DNA of 18,457 nucleotides from DASRYH01 sp035687245 (GTDB lineage: Bacteria; Actinomycetota; Coriobacteriia; Anaerosomatales; PHET01): assembly GCA_035687245.1 (NCBI GenBank), contig DASRYH010000071.1, forward strand, positions 1-18,457, written 5' to 3'. This document shows positions 6,234 through 16,123 of the stretch, piece after piece (positions within the stretch are counted from its first letter, which is position 1; the number at the start of each line of letters is the position of its first letter). The notes beneath the pieces were generated by a model, which saw only the letters and a program-made list of their open reading frames with translations, made no database searches and was not told where the DNA came from. Position numbers and translations under genes: made by a program.

Positions 6234-7154
6234 CTAGAGCGACGCGGCCCTCTCCACGTCGGCTCGGATGGCACTAACCAGCAGGTCGATGTTGCCGAAT
6301 GCCTGCTGGGCGCGCAACCGCTCTACGAACTCGAGCGTGATGGTTTGGCCGTAGATGTCGTCATCGAAGGCGATGATGTGGGCCTCGAGGTAGTCGCGCG
6401 CCTCGGGGAAGGTCGGCGGCACACCCACAGAGATCGCGGCGCGGTGGATCGTGCCATCGGTCAAGATGACTCGGCCCGCGTAGACGCCGTCGGCGGGAAT
6501 CGCTGCAAACGCGACCGGGCGCACGTTGGCGGTAGGAAAGCCCAGCTCCTGGCCCTGCTTGCGTCCTTCGACAACCGTGCCAGTCACCCGGGGTGCGCGT
6601 CCCATGAGGCGCGCGGCCTCACCCACGTCACCTTCGGCGATCAGGCCGCGAATGCGCGTCGAGGTCACGGGCGCGCCGTCGATCTCGAGCAGCTTGTGCG
6701 GGTGGACCTTCGCACCGACCTGCTCCGCCCAGTCGCGCAGGGTATCGGCGTCGCCAGCTGCCTTCGCGCCGAATCGGAAGTCCTCGCCCACGTGCAGCGA
6801 CTTCACCTCGCAGCAGTGCTTCAGGAAAGCGTCCAGAAAGACCTCGGCAGGCATTCGGGCAAGTTCGGGTGTGAAGGGCACGACCAGCACGATGTCGACG
6901 CCGGTTTCGAGCAGCGCCGCGCACTTGTCCTGCAGCGTGAGCAACTGCGGAACCGCACTTCCCGGGCTCACAACCTGCTCCGGATCGCGGTCGAACGTGA
7001 GCGCGACCGACGGCACCTGGTGTTCGGCGGCGTCTTTCACCGCAAACGAGAGCATCTGCGCGTGGCCGGCATGCACCCCGTCGAAGACGCCGATCGCGAC
7101 CACACACGGCCCGACCGACAGCGCCTCCTGCCACGTGATGACCACTCCGCTCAC
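6234..7154 (-). CDS. ribF: Bifunctional riboflavin kinase / FAD synthetase
   Basis: RibF phosphorylates riboflavin to FMN and adenylylates FMN to FAD in the cytoplasm. The 306-residue product has the N-terminal nucleotidyltransferase domain (about 15-170) with GVFDGVHAGH (HAGH at 28-31) and the TSTRIRGLI motif. The C-terminal riboflavin kinase domain (about 183-300) has GRKQGQELGFPTAN and the LEAHIIAFDDDIYGQTITLEF segment that ends the flavokinase fold. The GTG start at 7154 overlaps the truB stop as GTGA, indicating translational coupling, a common truB-ribF arrangement. Length is normal for the family. Confidence 0.96.
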   Translation of the reverse strand: MSGVVITWQEALSVGPCVVAIGVFDGVHAGHAQMLSFAVKDAAEHQVPSVALTFDRDPEQVVSPGSAVPQLLTLQDKCAALLETGVDIVLVVPFTPELARMPAEVFLDAFLKHCCEVKSLHVGEDFRFGAKAAGDADTLRDWAEQVGAKVHPHKLLEIDGAPVTSTRIRGLIAEGDVGEAARLMGRAPRVTGTVVEGRKQGQELGFPTANVRPVAFAAIPADGVYAGRVILTDGTIHRAAISVGVPPTFPEARDYLEAHIIAFDDDIYGQTITLEFVERLRAQQAFGNIDLLVSAIRADVERAASL

Positions 7155-8095
7155 GCCAGTCCCTTCTTCACTCCGCCAGGTATCACCGTGTCTGCGACCA
7201 AAGAACCGCTGCTCACAGCGTACACCGCAAGCACAGTGTCATCGTGAACGACCGCAACGCGCTGCCCTTCGGCAAGCTCGACTGCCGAATCGGCCGGAAG
7301 CTCGATCGAGCGCCCGTTGGCGACGCTCGCGGCACCGTCGGCGTCGACTGAGAACACCGGCAAGCCGAGCGCCGCGATCGGGTCGGCGAAGTGGGCCGCC
7401 ACAGCCTCGGGGCTAGCTGCTGCGCGCACTTCGTCGAGAGTGACCGCAGCGTCAACGCCCAAGCCGCCCGACTGCGTGCGCCGAAGCGCGCCCAGATGAG
7501 CAGCGGACTCGAGCTCGCGGCCCAGGTCACGCGCGATCGCGCGGATGTAGGTACCTTTGGAGACCGAGAGCGCGACATCCCAGGCGGCGGCTTCCGCGTC
7601 GCAGGAAACCAGCTGAGCGCTATCGATCGATATCTTGCGCGCCTCGAGCTCAAGCGCCTCGCCCTTCCGAGCGGCCTGATAGGCGGTGACGCCATCGCGC
7701 TTGATCGCGGAGTACGCAGGAGGAACCTGTTCGTGCTCCCCAACCAGCGACGACACGATGCGGGCAGCCTCAATCGAATCACGCACGGCATCCGGAATCG
7801 GCGCCTCGCGCACCACGCGCCCCTCGGCATCATCGGTGTCGGTCTCGCTGCCGAAGACGATTCGCGCCACGTAGCGCTTCTCGGCTGCAGTGAGGAAGCT
7901 CGCGAGGCGCGTTGCGGGGCCGACAAGCACCACCAGCAGTCCGGTGGCCATGGGGTCGAGCGTGCCGGCGTGGCCCACGCGCTTCTCACCCGTGGCCCTG
8001 CGCACGCGGTTGACCACATCGTGGCTGGTCAGGCCTTCAGGCTTGTCGACGAGAAGGATCCCGGACAGCCCGCTCGCGCCGCGCTTGGCACTCAC
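7151..8095 (-). CDS. truB: tRNA pseudouridine(55) synthase
   Basis: TruB converts U55 of tRNA to pseudouridine in the T-loop. The product of 314 residues from the GTG at 8095 has LLVDKPEGLTSHDVV and the catalytic motif GHAGTLDPMATGLL with the nucleophile D47. It also has KRYVARIVFGSETDTDD, the YSAIKRDGVTAYQAARKGE segment and GTYIRAIARDLG. A C-terminal PUA-like part of about 70 residues follows. The start overlaps the stop of the upstream gene as GTGA; a GTG 12 bases further upstream (8107) is possible but lacks a better ribosome site. It is in the rbfA-nrnA-truB-ribF part of the infB operon. Confidence 0.95.
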   Translation of the reverse strand: MSAKRGASGLSGILLVDKPEGLTSHDVVNRVRRATGEKRVGHAGTLDPMATGLLVVLVGPATRLASFLTAAEKRYVARIVFGSETDTDDAEGRVVREAPIPDAVRDSIEAARIVSSLVGEHEQVPPAYSAIKRDGVTAYQAARKGEALELEARKISIDSAQLVSCDAEAAAWDVALSVSKGTYIRAIARDLGRELESAAHLGALRRTQSGGLGVDAAVTLDEVRAAASPEAVAAHFADPIAALGLPVFSVDADGAASVANGRSIELPADSAVELAEGQRVAVVHDDTVLAVYAVSSGSLVADTVIPGGVKKGLA

Positions 8096-9063
8096 GCGCC
8101 GGACCACCCGGGCAGCATCGGCAGGATCTGGGCGAGAACCTGCTCCACCGTCGAGTTCTCGACCGTGAAACCGGATGCGGCCCTGTGACCACCGCCGCCG
8201 AAGTGACGCGCAACGCTGCCCACATCTGTGGACGTCTTCGCGCGCAGGTTACCGCGCACCTCACTCCCCCGCTGGCGAAGCAGCAGCGCCACCTCGATGC
8301 CTTCGACCACGCGAATCGCTTCGGGCAGGTGCTCAGCCTCTTCAGGGCGAGCACCGGTCTCAACGAAGTCGTTGTCCTCAACCCAGGTGTAGGCCACCGC
8401 GTTGCCGTTCGCGCAGGTCAGACGCGACATCGCGCGTGCCTCAAGTGCAAGGGAGGCAGAGCTGCGGGTCTGGTAGGTGTGGAGCGCGACCATCGACGGA
8501 TCCACGCCCGCGTCCACCATCTCAGCCGCATGCCGAAGCGAGGCCGAGGTTGTGTTCTGGAAAGAGAACCGACCGGTGTCGGTAAGCAGCGCGGTGTAAC
8601 AACAGAGTGCAACGTCCGGATCGGAAGGAGCCTCAAGTGCATCGAGCAACTGCCATACGAGTTCACCGGTCGCTGCCGCGCTGCTCTCCAGCACGTGCAC
8701 GTCGCCGTACTCCTTGGCGTCCGGGTGGTGGTCGATGACGACCACCGTCTCGGCACCCTCACACAACGACTGCGCTACGCCCAGCCGCTCAGGAATGGGC
8801 GTATCAAGCGCAACGAATACCTGCGGCGCTTCGAGGTCCTTCGCGGGCACGTAGAGGCCGTAGCCAGGCAGCCACGCGTAGGTCTCCGAAGGGTCGCGAT
8901 CATCAGCGAGCGTCGGCACGGCTGGAACGCCCACCGAACGCAGTGCGAGCGTGAGCGCGAGCACGGAGCCGACTGCGTCGCCGTCAGGGCGCACGTGCGC
9001 GCACACGACAACCGACGACGCTCGCTTGAGAGCGACCGCGGCGTGGTGAAGCGACGGCAGCAT
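8092..9063 (-). CDS. nrnA: DHH-family oligoribonuclease / pAp phosphatase (NrnA type)
   Basis: NrnA degrades very short RNAs and dephosphorylates 3'-phosphoadenosine 5'-phosphate, using metal ions in the cytoplasm. The 323-residue product from the ATG at 9063 shows the DHH phosphoesterase motifs: HVRPDGDAVGS (23-33), an ALDTP aspartate (87), VIDHHPDAKEYGD (DHH at 111-113) and TALLTDTGRFSFQNT. These are followed by a DHHA1 domain with RGNLRAKTSTDVGSVARHFG and the GGGGHRAASG substrate-binding loop. The start was chosen four bases after the rbfA stop because homologues begin near this point; the frame extends upstream through rbfA without support. NrnA commonly sits between rbfA and truB in Gram-positive genomes. 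Confidence 0.93.
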   Translation of the reverse strand: MLPSLHHAAVALKRASSVVVCAHVRPDGDAVGSVLALTLALRSVGVPAVPTLADDRDPSETYAWLPGYGLYVPAKDLEAPQVFVALDTPIPERLGVAQSLCEGAETVVVIDHHPDAKEYGDVHVLESSAAATGELVWQLLDALEAPSDPDVALCCYTALLTDTGRFSFQNTTSASLRHAAEMVDAGVDPSMVALHTYQTRSSASLALEARAMSRLTCANGNAVAYTWVEDNDFVETGARPEEAEHLPEAIRVVEGIEVALLLRQRGSEVRGNLRAKTSTDVGSVARHFGGGGHRAASGFTVENSTVEQVLAQILPMLPGWSGA

Positions 9064-9067
9064 CGTT

Positions 9068-9457
9068 CTAGGCCTCGTCGTCCTCGGGCACGCTGGGCTC
9101 GGCGCCGACGCCGTCCACAAGCGTGGGCGGGATGTGCGTCAGAGCCTCAGCGATACGCTCGCCGGCATCCACGCTCTCGTCGATGTGGAAACGAAGCTCG
9201 GGAGAGACGCGCCAGCCAAGGCCATGGCCGACGAGGGAGCGAATGCGCCCCTTCGCCGACTCAAGGCCGGCCAGCACCTCGTCGTAGCGGCCGGGATCGG
9301 CCGACACGAAGAGCTCTGCCACGCTGCGGTCCGAGCTGACCTTCGCGCCCGTGACCGTGATCAGCGCGACGCGCGGATCACTGATCTCGGAAGCGATGAT
9401 GCTCGCAACCGCTTCGCGGAGCTGTTCATCGGACTTGCGTCCGAAAGACTCACGCAT
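9068..9457 (-). CDS. rbfA: Ribosome-binding factor A
   Basis: RbfA helps mature the 5' end of 16S rRNA and binds free 30S subunits. The 129-residue product has the KH-like fold pattern: an N-terminal helix followed by EISDPRVALITVTGAKVSSDRSVAELFVS, a central helix with SAKGRIRSLVG, and RVSPELRFHIDESVDAGERI. The last 20 or so residues are acidic and probably disordered. The ATG at 9457 has GGGGAGG ten bases upstream. It lies 15 bases after infB, as in the widespread infB-rbfA pair. Confidence 0.96.
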   Translation of the reverse strand: MRESFGRKSDEQLREAVASIIASEISDPRVALITVTGAKVSSDRSVAELFVSADPGRYDEVLAGLESAKGRIRSLVGHGLGWRVSPELRFHIDESVDAGERIAEALTHIPPTLVDGVGAEPSVPEDDEA

Positions 9458-9472
9458 AGTCTCGAACCTCCC

Positions 9473-12022
<2,550 letters not shown>

Positions 12023-12033
12023 ATGGTTCTTTC

Positions 12034-12327
12034 TCACTCTCCCTGCGAGCTTTGCGTGCGTACCAGCTCGTCGAAGTCACGCTTCAGTCTCGTATAGTCG
12101 TCATCTTTCAAACTTACCCGGAGCGCCGAATCGAGGCGCCGGCGCTTGCGCGCCATCTCAAAACAGTCCGGGTCCGCGCACAGGTACGCTCCCCTGCCAT
12201 TGGCCTTGTTCGTGGGGTCGATCTCCACGTGGCCGTCGGGAGTCCTCACGACACGCACGAAGCTGCGCTTGTCAGATGACGTTGCGCAGCCGGTGCAAGT
12301 TCGGACGGGTACCTTGCGCTGCTTCAT
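12034..12327 (-). CDS. ylxR: YlxR/RnpM family RNA-binding protein (DUF448)
   Basis: YlxR-family proteins are small basic RNA-binding proteins encoded between nusA and infB; in Bacillus subtilis the homologue (RnpM) binds RNase P RNA and lowers its activity. The 97-residue product has the family signature PVRTCTGC near the N-terminus (C11, C14), a KRSFVRVVRTPDG strand pair and NGRGAYLCADPDCFEMARKRR in the middle, and a basic helical C-terminus. The ATG at 12327 shares one base with the nusA stop (TGATG), so translation is coupled. The length is normal. Calling it RnpM in function is an inference from the family. Confidence 0.92.
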   Translation of the reverse strand: MKQRKVPVRTCTGCATSSDKRSFVRVVRTPDGHVEIDPTNKANGRGAYLCADPDCFEMARKRRRLDSALRVSLKDDDYTRLKRDFDELVRTQSSQGE

Positions 12328-13481
12328 CACTCCGCGGCGGCCTCCTTCTCATGAACACCGCAGTAGTAGCTACCCGGGCGCGCCTGGTTACGGCAGCGCA
12401 CTCCGGAAGAAGTGACCCATACACAACGGCCGTCGAAGTCCTCCGCACCGTCCGCCTGCGCAGCCGCGGCGGTGGGAATTCCCTGCTCGGAGGCCATGGT
12501 TGAGCTCTTGATGTCGATGCGCCAGCCGGTGAGCTTGGCGGCGAGGCGGGCGTTCTGGCCCTCCTTGCCGATGGCAAGCGACAGCTGGTCGTCAGGAGCG
12601 ACGACAGTCGCGGTGTGACTGTCCTCGTTGATGATCACTCGGTCGACCTTTGCCGGCGAAAGCGACGCGGCGACATAAGACGCCGAATCCTCGCTCCACG
12701 GCACGACGTCGATGCGCTCGCCACGAAGCTCGCCCACGACCATGCGCACGCGGCTGCCCTTCGGCCCCACGCACGCGCCAACCGGGTCGAGACCCGGCTC
12801 GCGGCTGGAAACGGCGACCTTGCTGCGCGCGCCCGGCTCGCGAGCCACGCTCTTGATCTCGACGATGCCGTCGTAGACCTCGGGCACCTCGATCTCGAAG
12901 AGGCGGCGGATCAGACCAGGGTGGGTACGCGACACAACGATCGAGGGCTCGGAGCCCTGACCCTTGCGCACGTCGATGATGTAGGCCTTGATGCGCTGGT
13001 TGTGGTCGTAGCGCTCGTTGCCCGGCTGCTCGCTCGGCGGCAGAAGCGCTTCGACGCCTTCGCGCAGCTTGATGAGGGTATAGCGGCTGTCGGACTGCTG
13101 CACCGTACCGGTGACAGACTCGCCGATGCGATCCGCGTACTCCTCGAAGATCTTCTCGCGCTCGGCGTCACGAATGATGCCGGTGATGACGCTCTTGGCG
13201 TTCTGAGCGGCGATACGGGAGACGTCCGGCGGCGTGACGTCACGCTCGTCGTAGACCGGCTCTTCGCCGGCTTCTTCGTCCCACTCGCCCTGAGGAACGA
13301 GTTCGTAGACGTAGATGCGACCAGACTCGCGGTCGATCGTCACGCGGGTCGGGTTATCGAGGTCGAGGATGCGCTGGTAGGTAGAGGCCAGCGACTGCTC
13401 GAGCTTGTCGAGCATGTCGTACTCGTCGATTCCCTTATCACGGGCAAGCGCCCTAAGTGCGTCCATCAGTTCGGAGCTCAC
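12327..13481 (-). CDS. nusA: Transcription termination/antitermination factor NusA with a C-terminal Cys/His tail
   Basis: NusA binds RNA polymerase and nascent RNA and affects pausing, termination and antitermination. The 384-residue product has an N-terminal polymerase-binding domain (about 1-130), an S1 domain (about 135-200), and KH1 and KH2 domains (about 205-345) with VGACVGPKGSRV and LAIGKEGQNARLAAKLTGW. After a short Ala-rich linker the last 35 residues form an unusual tail with C353, C363, C374 and H377 (CVWVTSSGVRC then YYCGVH), spaced like a small zinc-binding finger. The usual Actinobacterial NusA ends soon after KH2. The GTG at 13481 overlaps the rimP stop as GTGA. A NusA-dependent attenuator controls the equivalent operon in Bacillus; a candidate is present in the leader here. 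Confidence 0.95.
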   Translation of the reverse strand: MSSELMDALRALARDKGIDEYDMLDKLEQSLASTYQRILDLDNPTRVTIDRESGRIYVYELVPQGEWDEEAGEEPVYDERDVTPPDVSRIAAQNAKSVITGIIRDAEREKIFEEYADRIGESVTGTVQQSDSRYTLIKLREGVEALLPPSEQPGNERYDHNQRIKAYIIDVRKGQGSEPSIVVSRTHPGLIRRLFEIEVPEVYDGIVEIKSVAREPGARSKVAVSSREPGLDPVGACVGPKGSRVRMVVGELRGERIDVVPWSEDSASYVAASLSPAKVDRVIINEDSHTATVVAPDDQLSLAIGKEGQNARLAAKLTGWRIDIKSSTMASEQGIPTAAAAQADGAEDFDGRCVWVTSSGVRCRNQARPGSYYCGVHEKEAAAE

Positions 13482-13972
13482 TGATCTGCGCCCCTCTCTC
13501 TCGAAAAGTCCACCACGCCTTTGAGGCGTGCCTTCTGCACGCTGTCGAGTGCGATCTCGACGCGTTCACCGTCAACATCCAGTACTACCGACTCGCCTTC
13601 GAGGCCCACGAGCACCCCGGTCCACGCCAGACGACCTTCGCCCGGACGCGCCGTCTTCTTCACCGTCACCGTCTCGCCTGCAAACCGCTCAAAATCACTC
13701 GGCTTGCGCAGCGGCCGGTCGATGCCGGGCGACGACACCTCAAGGGTGTAGGGCCCGCCGATCAGGTCGGCTTCGTCGATAGCGTCGTTGATCCACGCAT
13801 TCGCCTCACAGATCGCGTCGAGGCTGATGCCTCCCTCGCAATCAAGCAGCACACGCAGAATCATCGACTTGCGGCCGCCTGCCTGCTCCACAGCCACGAG
13901 TTCAAGCCCGTGAGCTGCGGCGACGGGTTCGAGGAGCTCCTCAAGCGTACGAGCAATATCGGTCTTCGCCAC
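13478..13972 (-). CDS. rimP: Ribosome maturation factor RimP
   Basis: RimP is needed for 30S subunit maturation. The 164-residue product has the N-terminal alpha/beta domain with LELVAVEQAGGRKSMILRVLLD and the family signature YTLEVSSPGIDRPLRKPSDF, followed by a C-terminal Sm-like barrel (GVLVGLEGESVVLDVDG). The GTG at 13972 was chosen because GAAGGGGGG lies upstream and the family begins here. The frame is open back to 14071, but that part spans the leader hairpin and promoter region and has no family similarity. It is the first gene of the rimP-nusA-ylxR-infB operon. Confidence 0.93.
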   Translation of the reverse strand: MAKTDIARTLEELLEPVAAAHGLELVAVEQAGGRKSMILRVLLDCEGGISLDAICEANAWINDAIDEADLIGGPYTLEVSSPGIDRPLRKPSDFERFAGETVTVKKTARPGEGRLAWTGVLVGLEGESVVLDVDGERVEIALDSVQKARLKGVVDFSRERGADQ

Positions 13973-13998
13973 TGGGGAAACCCCCCTTCTTCGTCCGC

Positions 13999-14030
13999 AG
14001 AACAAAAGAAGCGAGCGTAAGCCCACTTCT
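13999..14030 (-). terminator. Attenuator-like hairpin in the rimP leader
   Basis: On the minus strand AGAAGTGGGC (14030-14021) pairs with GCTCGCTTCT (14016-14007) around a TTAC loop, ten pairs including two G-U, and runs straight into TTTTGTT. It sits inside the leader, after the promoter and 27 bases before the rimP start. A terminator here would attenuate the whole rimP-nusA-infB operon, as the NusA-dependent leader terminator does in Bacillus subtilis. Confidence 0.6.
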
Positions 14031-14061
14031 CCCAAAACGGCCAGATTCACGTACGGCGTGG

Positions 14062-14090
14062 AGTTTACCACAGCAAAAGGCCCCGACCAA
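14062..14090 (-). promoter_or_regulatory. Promoter of the rimP-nusA-infB operon
   Basis: On the minus strand TTGGTC (14090-14085), a 17-base spacer and TAAACT (14067-14062), with an extended TGG just before the -10, form a plausible sigma-70-type promoter. The -35 lies inside the proS terminator stem, so the two elements overlap. Predicted transcripts start near 14055, leaving a leader of about 83 bases. Confidence 0.5.
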
Positions 14091-14104
14091 ACGCAGCCGG
14101 GGCC
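14074..14104 (-). terminator. Rho-independent terminator of proS
   Basis: On the minus strand GGCCCCG (14104-14098) pairs with CGGGGCC (14085-14079) around a 12-base loop, then TTTTGCT follows. It is 48 bases after the proS stop and separates proS from the rimP operon. Confidence 0.8.
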
Positions 14105-14151
14105 CTGCGAGACGTTTCTGCCCTGCCGAAAAGGCCAGGCGCACAGACCGC

Positions 14152-15876
14152 CTAAGCGAAGCGTGCGCGGTCTTCCTTAACAACATCTGCCAGCTTCGCG
14201 ACGGCTTCGTCGAGCGGCAGCGTGTCGCGCTCACCGGTGCCGCGGACCTTCAGCTCGACGACCCCATCCGCAAGCCCCTTCTTGCCCACAACAACCTGGT
14301 AGGGCCAGCCGATGAGGTCGGCGTCGTTGAACTTCACGCCCGCGCGCTCGTCGCGATCGTCGATGACGACTTCGATGCCCGCGGCAGCAAGCTCGCTCCA
14401 GATGCGCTCCGCAACCTCGAAGACCTCGCCGTCGGCGGCAAGCGGGATGACCGCGACCTCGAGCGGCGCGACTGAGACCGGCCACTTGATGCCGTAGTCG
14501 TCGTTGTACTGCTCGATGACGGCTGCCAGCGAGCGCGAAACGCCCACGCCGTAGCAGCCCATGATGAAGGGCTTCTCTTCGCCGTTCTCGTCGGAGAAGG
14601 TCGCGCCCATCGACTCTGAGTACTTGGTGCCCAGCTGGAAGACCTGGCTGACCTCGATGCCGCGGCGCATCTGCACGGTGCCGCCGCATGTCGGGCAGCC
14701 GTCGCCAGCCTGCGCGAGCACGAGATCGGCCCAGCGCTCGACCTCGAAGTCACGGCCCGGCATGGCGTGGATGAGGTGATAGTCATTCTCGTTGGCGCCC
14801 ACGCCCCACGAGACGTCGCCTTCAAGGCTGTTGTCGGCAATCACGAGCGTGCCCTCGGGCGCGTGCACGGGGCCTAGCGAGCCCTTCGGAATGCCGTACT
14901 TCGCGAAGTCGGCCTCCTCGAGCAACTCGAGTCCAGGCACAACGTTGCCGGCCTTGATGGGGTTGAGCTCGCGGTCGCCCGGCACGAGAAGGAAGACCAG
15001 CTGGCCTTCGGGCGTCTTGCCGGCCATCGTCTTGACCGTATCGTGCTCCGCCTCGCCGAGGAGATCGGCAAGCTCAGCAATCGTGCGAATGTCGGGCGTG
15101 TGCACCTTCTCCATCGGGCGGGGCTCGGTGACCGAAGGATTGCGCGGCACGACGGTCTCGCCAGCCTCGACGTCTGCGGCCCAGCCGCAGCCGCAGTAGA
15201 CGATCTCGGCCTCACCGGAGTCGGCAAGCGCCATGAACTCAGTCGTGACCTTGCCGCCGATCTGGCCGGAGTCAGCCTCAACGGGACGGTAGTCCAGGCC
15301 GCAGCGCTCGCAGATTCGGCCGTAGGCGTGGCTCATCTCTTCGTAGTGCTCCTGCAGCGACTCCTGCGTGGCGTGGAAGCTGTATGCGTCCTTCATGATG
15401 AACTCGCGACCGCGCAGCAGGCCGAAGCGGGGCCGAACCTCGTCGCGGAACTTCACCTGCACCTGGTAGAGCGAGAGCGGCAGTTCACGGTAGGAACGCA
15501 CGTCGGCACGCGCAAGCGAGGTGATGATCTCCTCGTGTGTGGGTCCAAGGCAGAAGTCACGTCCGTGGCGGTCCTGCAGACGCGCCAACTCCGGCCCGTA
15601 GACGTCCCAGCGGCCCGACTCGTGCCACAGCTCGGCGGGCTGCACGACCGGCATCATGATCTCCTGGCTGCCGATCGCATCCATCTCTTCACGCACGATC
15701 TGCTCGATCTTGTGCAGCGAGCGCCAGCCCAGCGGCAGGAAGCTGTAGATGCCGGCAGCGGCCTTGCGGATCATGCCGGCGCGCAAGAGCAGCCGGTGCG
15801 AGGCGAGTTCGGCCTCGGTGGGGTCCTCTTTGAGCGTGGGCGCGTACAGGCTGCTCATGCGAAGGGCGACAGTCAT
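14152..15876 (-). CDS. proS: Prolyl-tRNA synthetase (bacterial, with editing domain)
   Basis: ProS charges tRNA-Pro and, in this bacterial type, hydrolyses misacylated Ala-tRNA-Pro. The 574-residue product is of normal length for the bacterial form (about 570). It opens with SSLYAPTLKEDPTEAELASH. Class II motif 2 is visible as KFRDEVRPRFGLLRGREFIMKDAYSFH and motif 3 as MGCYGVGVSRSLAAVIEQ. The editing (INS) domain lies between them (about 225-385) with GVGANENDYHL and TVKTMAGKTPEGQLVF. The anticodon-binding domain fills about 475-574. The ATG at 15876 is used, although its ribosome site is weak; the ATG at 15858 (MSSLYAPTL) is an alternative. No T-box motif is seen upstream. Confidence 0.96.
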   Translation of the reverse strand: MTVALRMSSLYAPTLKEDPTEAELASHRLLLRAGMIRKAAAGIYSFLPLGWRSLHKIEQIVREEMDAIGSQEIMMPVVQPAELWHESGRWDVYGPELARLQDRHGRDFCLGPTHEEIITSLARADVRSYRELPLSLYQVQVKFRDEVRPRFGLLRGREFIMKDAYSFHATQESLQEHYEEMSHAYGRICERCGLDYRPVEADSGQIGGKVTTEFMALADSGEAEIVYCGCGWAADVEAGETVVPRNPSVTEPRPMEKVHTPDIRTIAELADLLGEAEHDTVKTMAGKTPEGQLVFLLVPGDRELNPIKAGNVVPGLELLEEADFAKYGIPKGSLGPVHAPEGTLVIADNSLEGDVSWGVGANENDYHLIHAMPGRDFEVERWADLVLAQAGDGCPTCGGTVQMRRGIEVSQVFQLGTKYSESMGATFSDENGEEKPFIMGCYGVGVSRSLAAVIEQYNDDYGIKWPVSVAPLEVAVIPLAADGEVFEVAERIWSELAAAGIEVVIDDRDERAGVKFNDADLIGWPYQVVVGKKGLADGVVELKVRGTGERDTLPLDEAVAKLADVVKEDRARFA

Positions 15877-15977
15877 CTTTGGGCTTTCGCTTTCTCGAAG
15901 TTCCGGGTTTAGCGCGGCGCGCTCTCAAGCGCTGCGGCGTCTCGCAGAAGGATACCGCAGCGACCGCGCGGTTGTGA

Positions 15978-16022
15978 CAAAGAGGTGGAGGAGCCGGTGG
16001 GGTGGGCACCGACTCCTCCACC
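15978..16022 (-). terminator. Strong terminator downstream of ispG
   Basis: On the minus strand GGTGGAGGAGTCGGTG (16022-16007) pairs with CACCGGCTCCTCCACC (15999-15984), 16 pairs with one G-U, around a seven-base loop, followed by TCTTTGT. It lies about 100 bases after the ispG stop. The remaining bases up to proS hold no clear promoter; TTGTCA and TATCCT occur there but are 20 bases apart, too far for a standard one. Confidence 0.8.
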
Positions 16023-16123
16023 TTCAGATTCTGGGTCTTGGGCGCTTCGTGTCCCATGAACTCCCGCCGAACGGGCCGAAGCGTCCGCCAACGCGCGTGG
16101 TGGCGGAGTGAGCGGCAGTGGCG

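Noticed and set aside
15877..16123. Possible T-box riboswitch upstream of proS
   Set aside because: No T-box antiterminator consensus is present; the only strong hairpin is the ispG terminator, followed by weak promoter-like hexamers.
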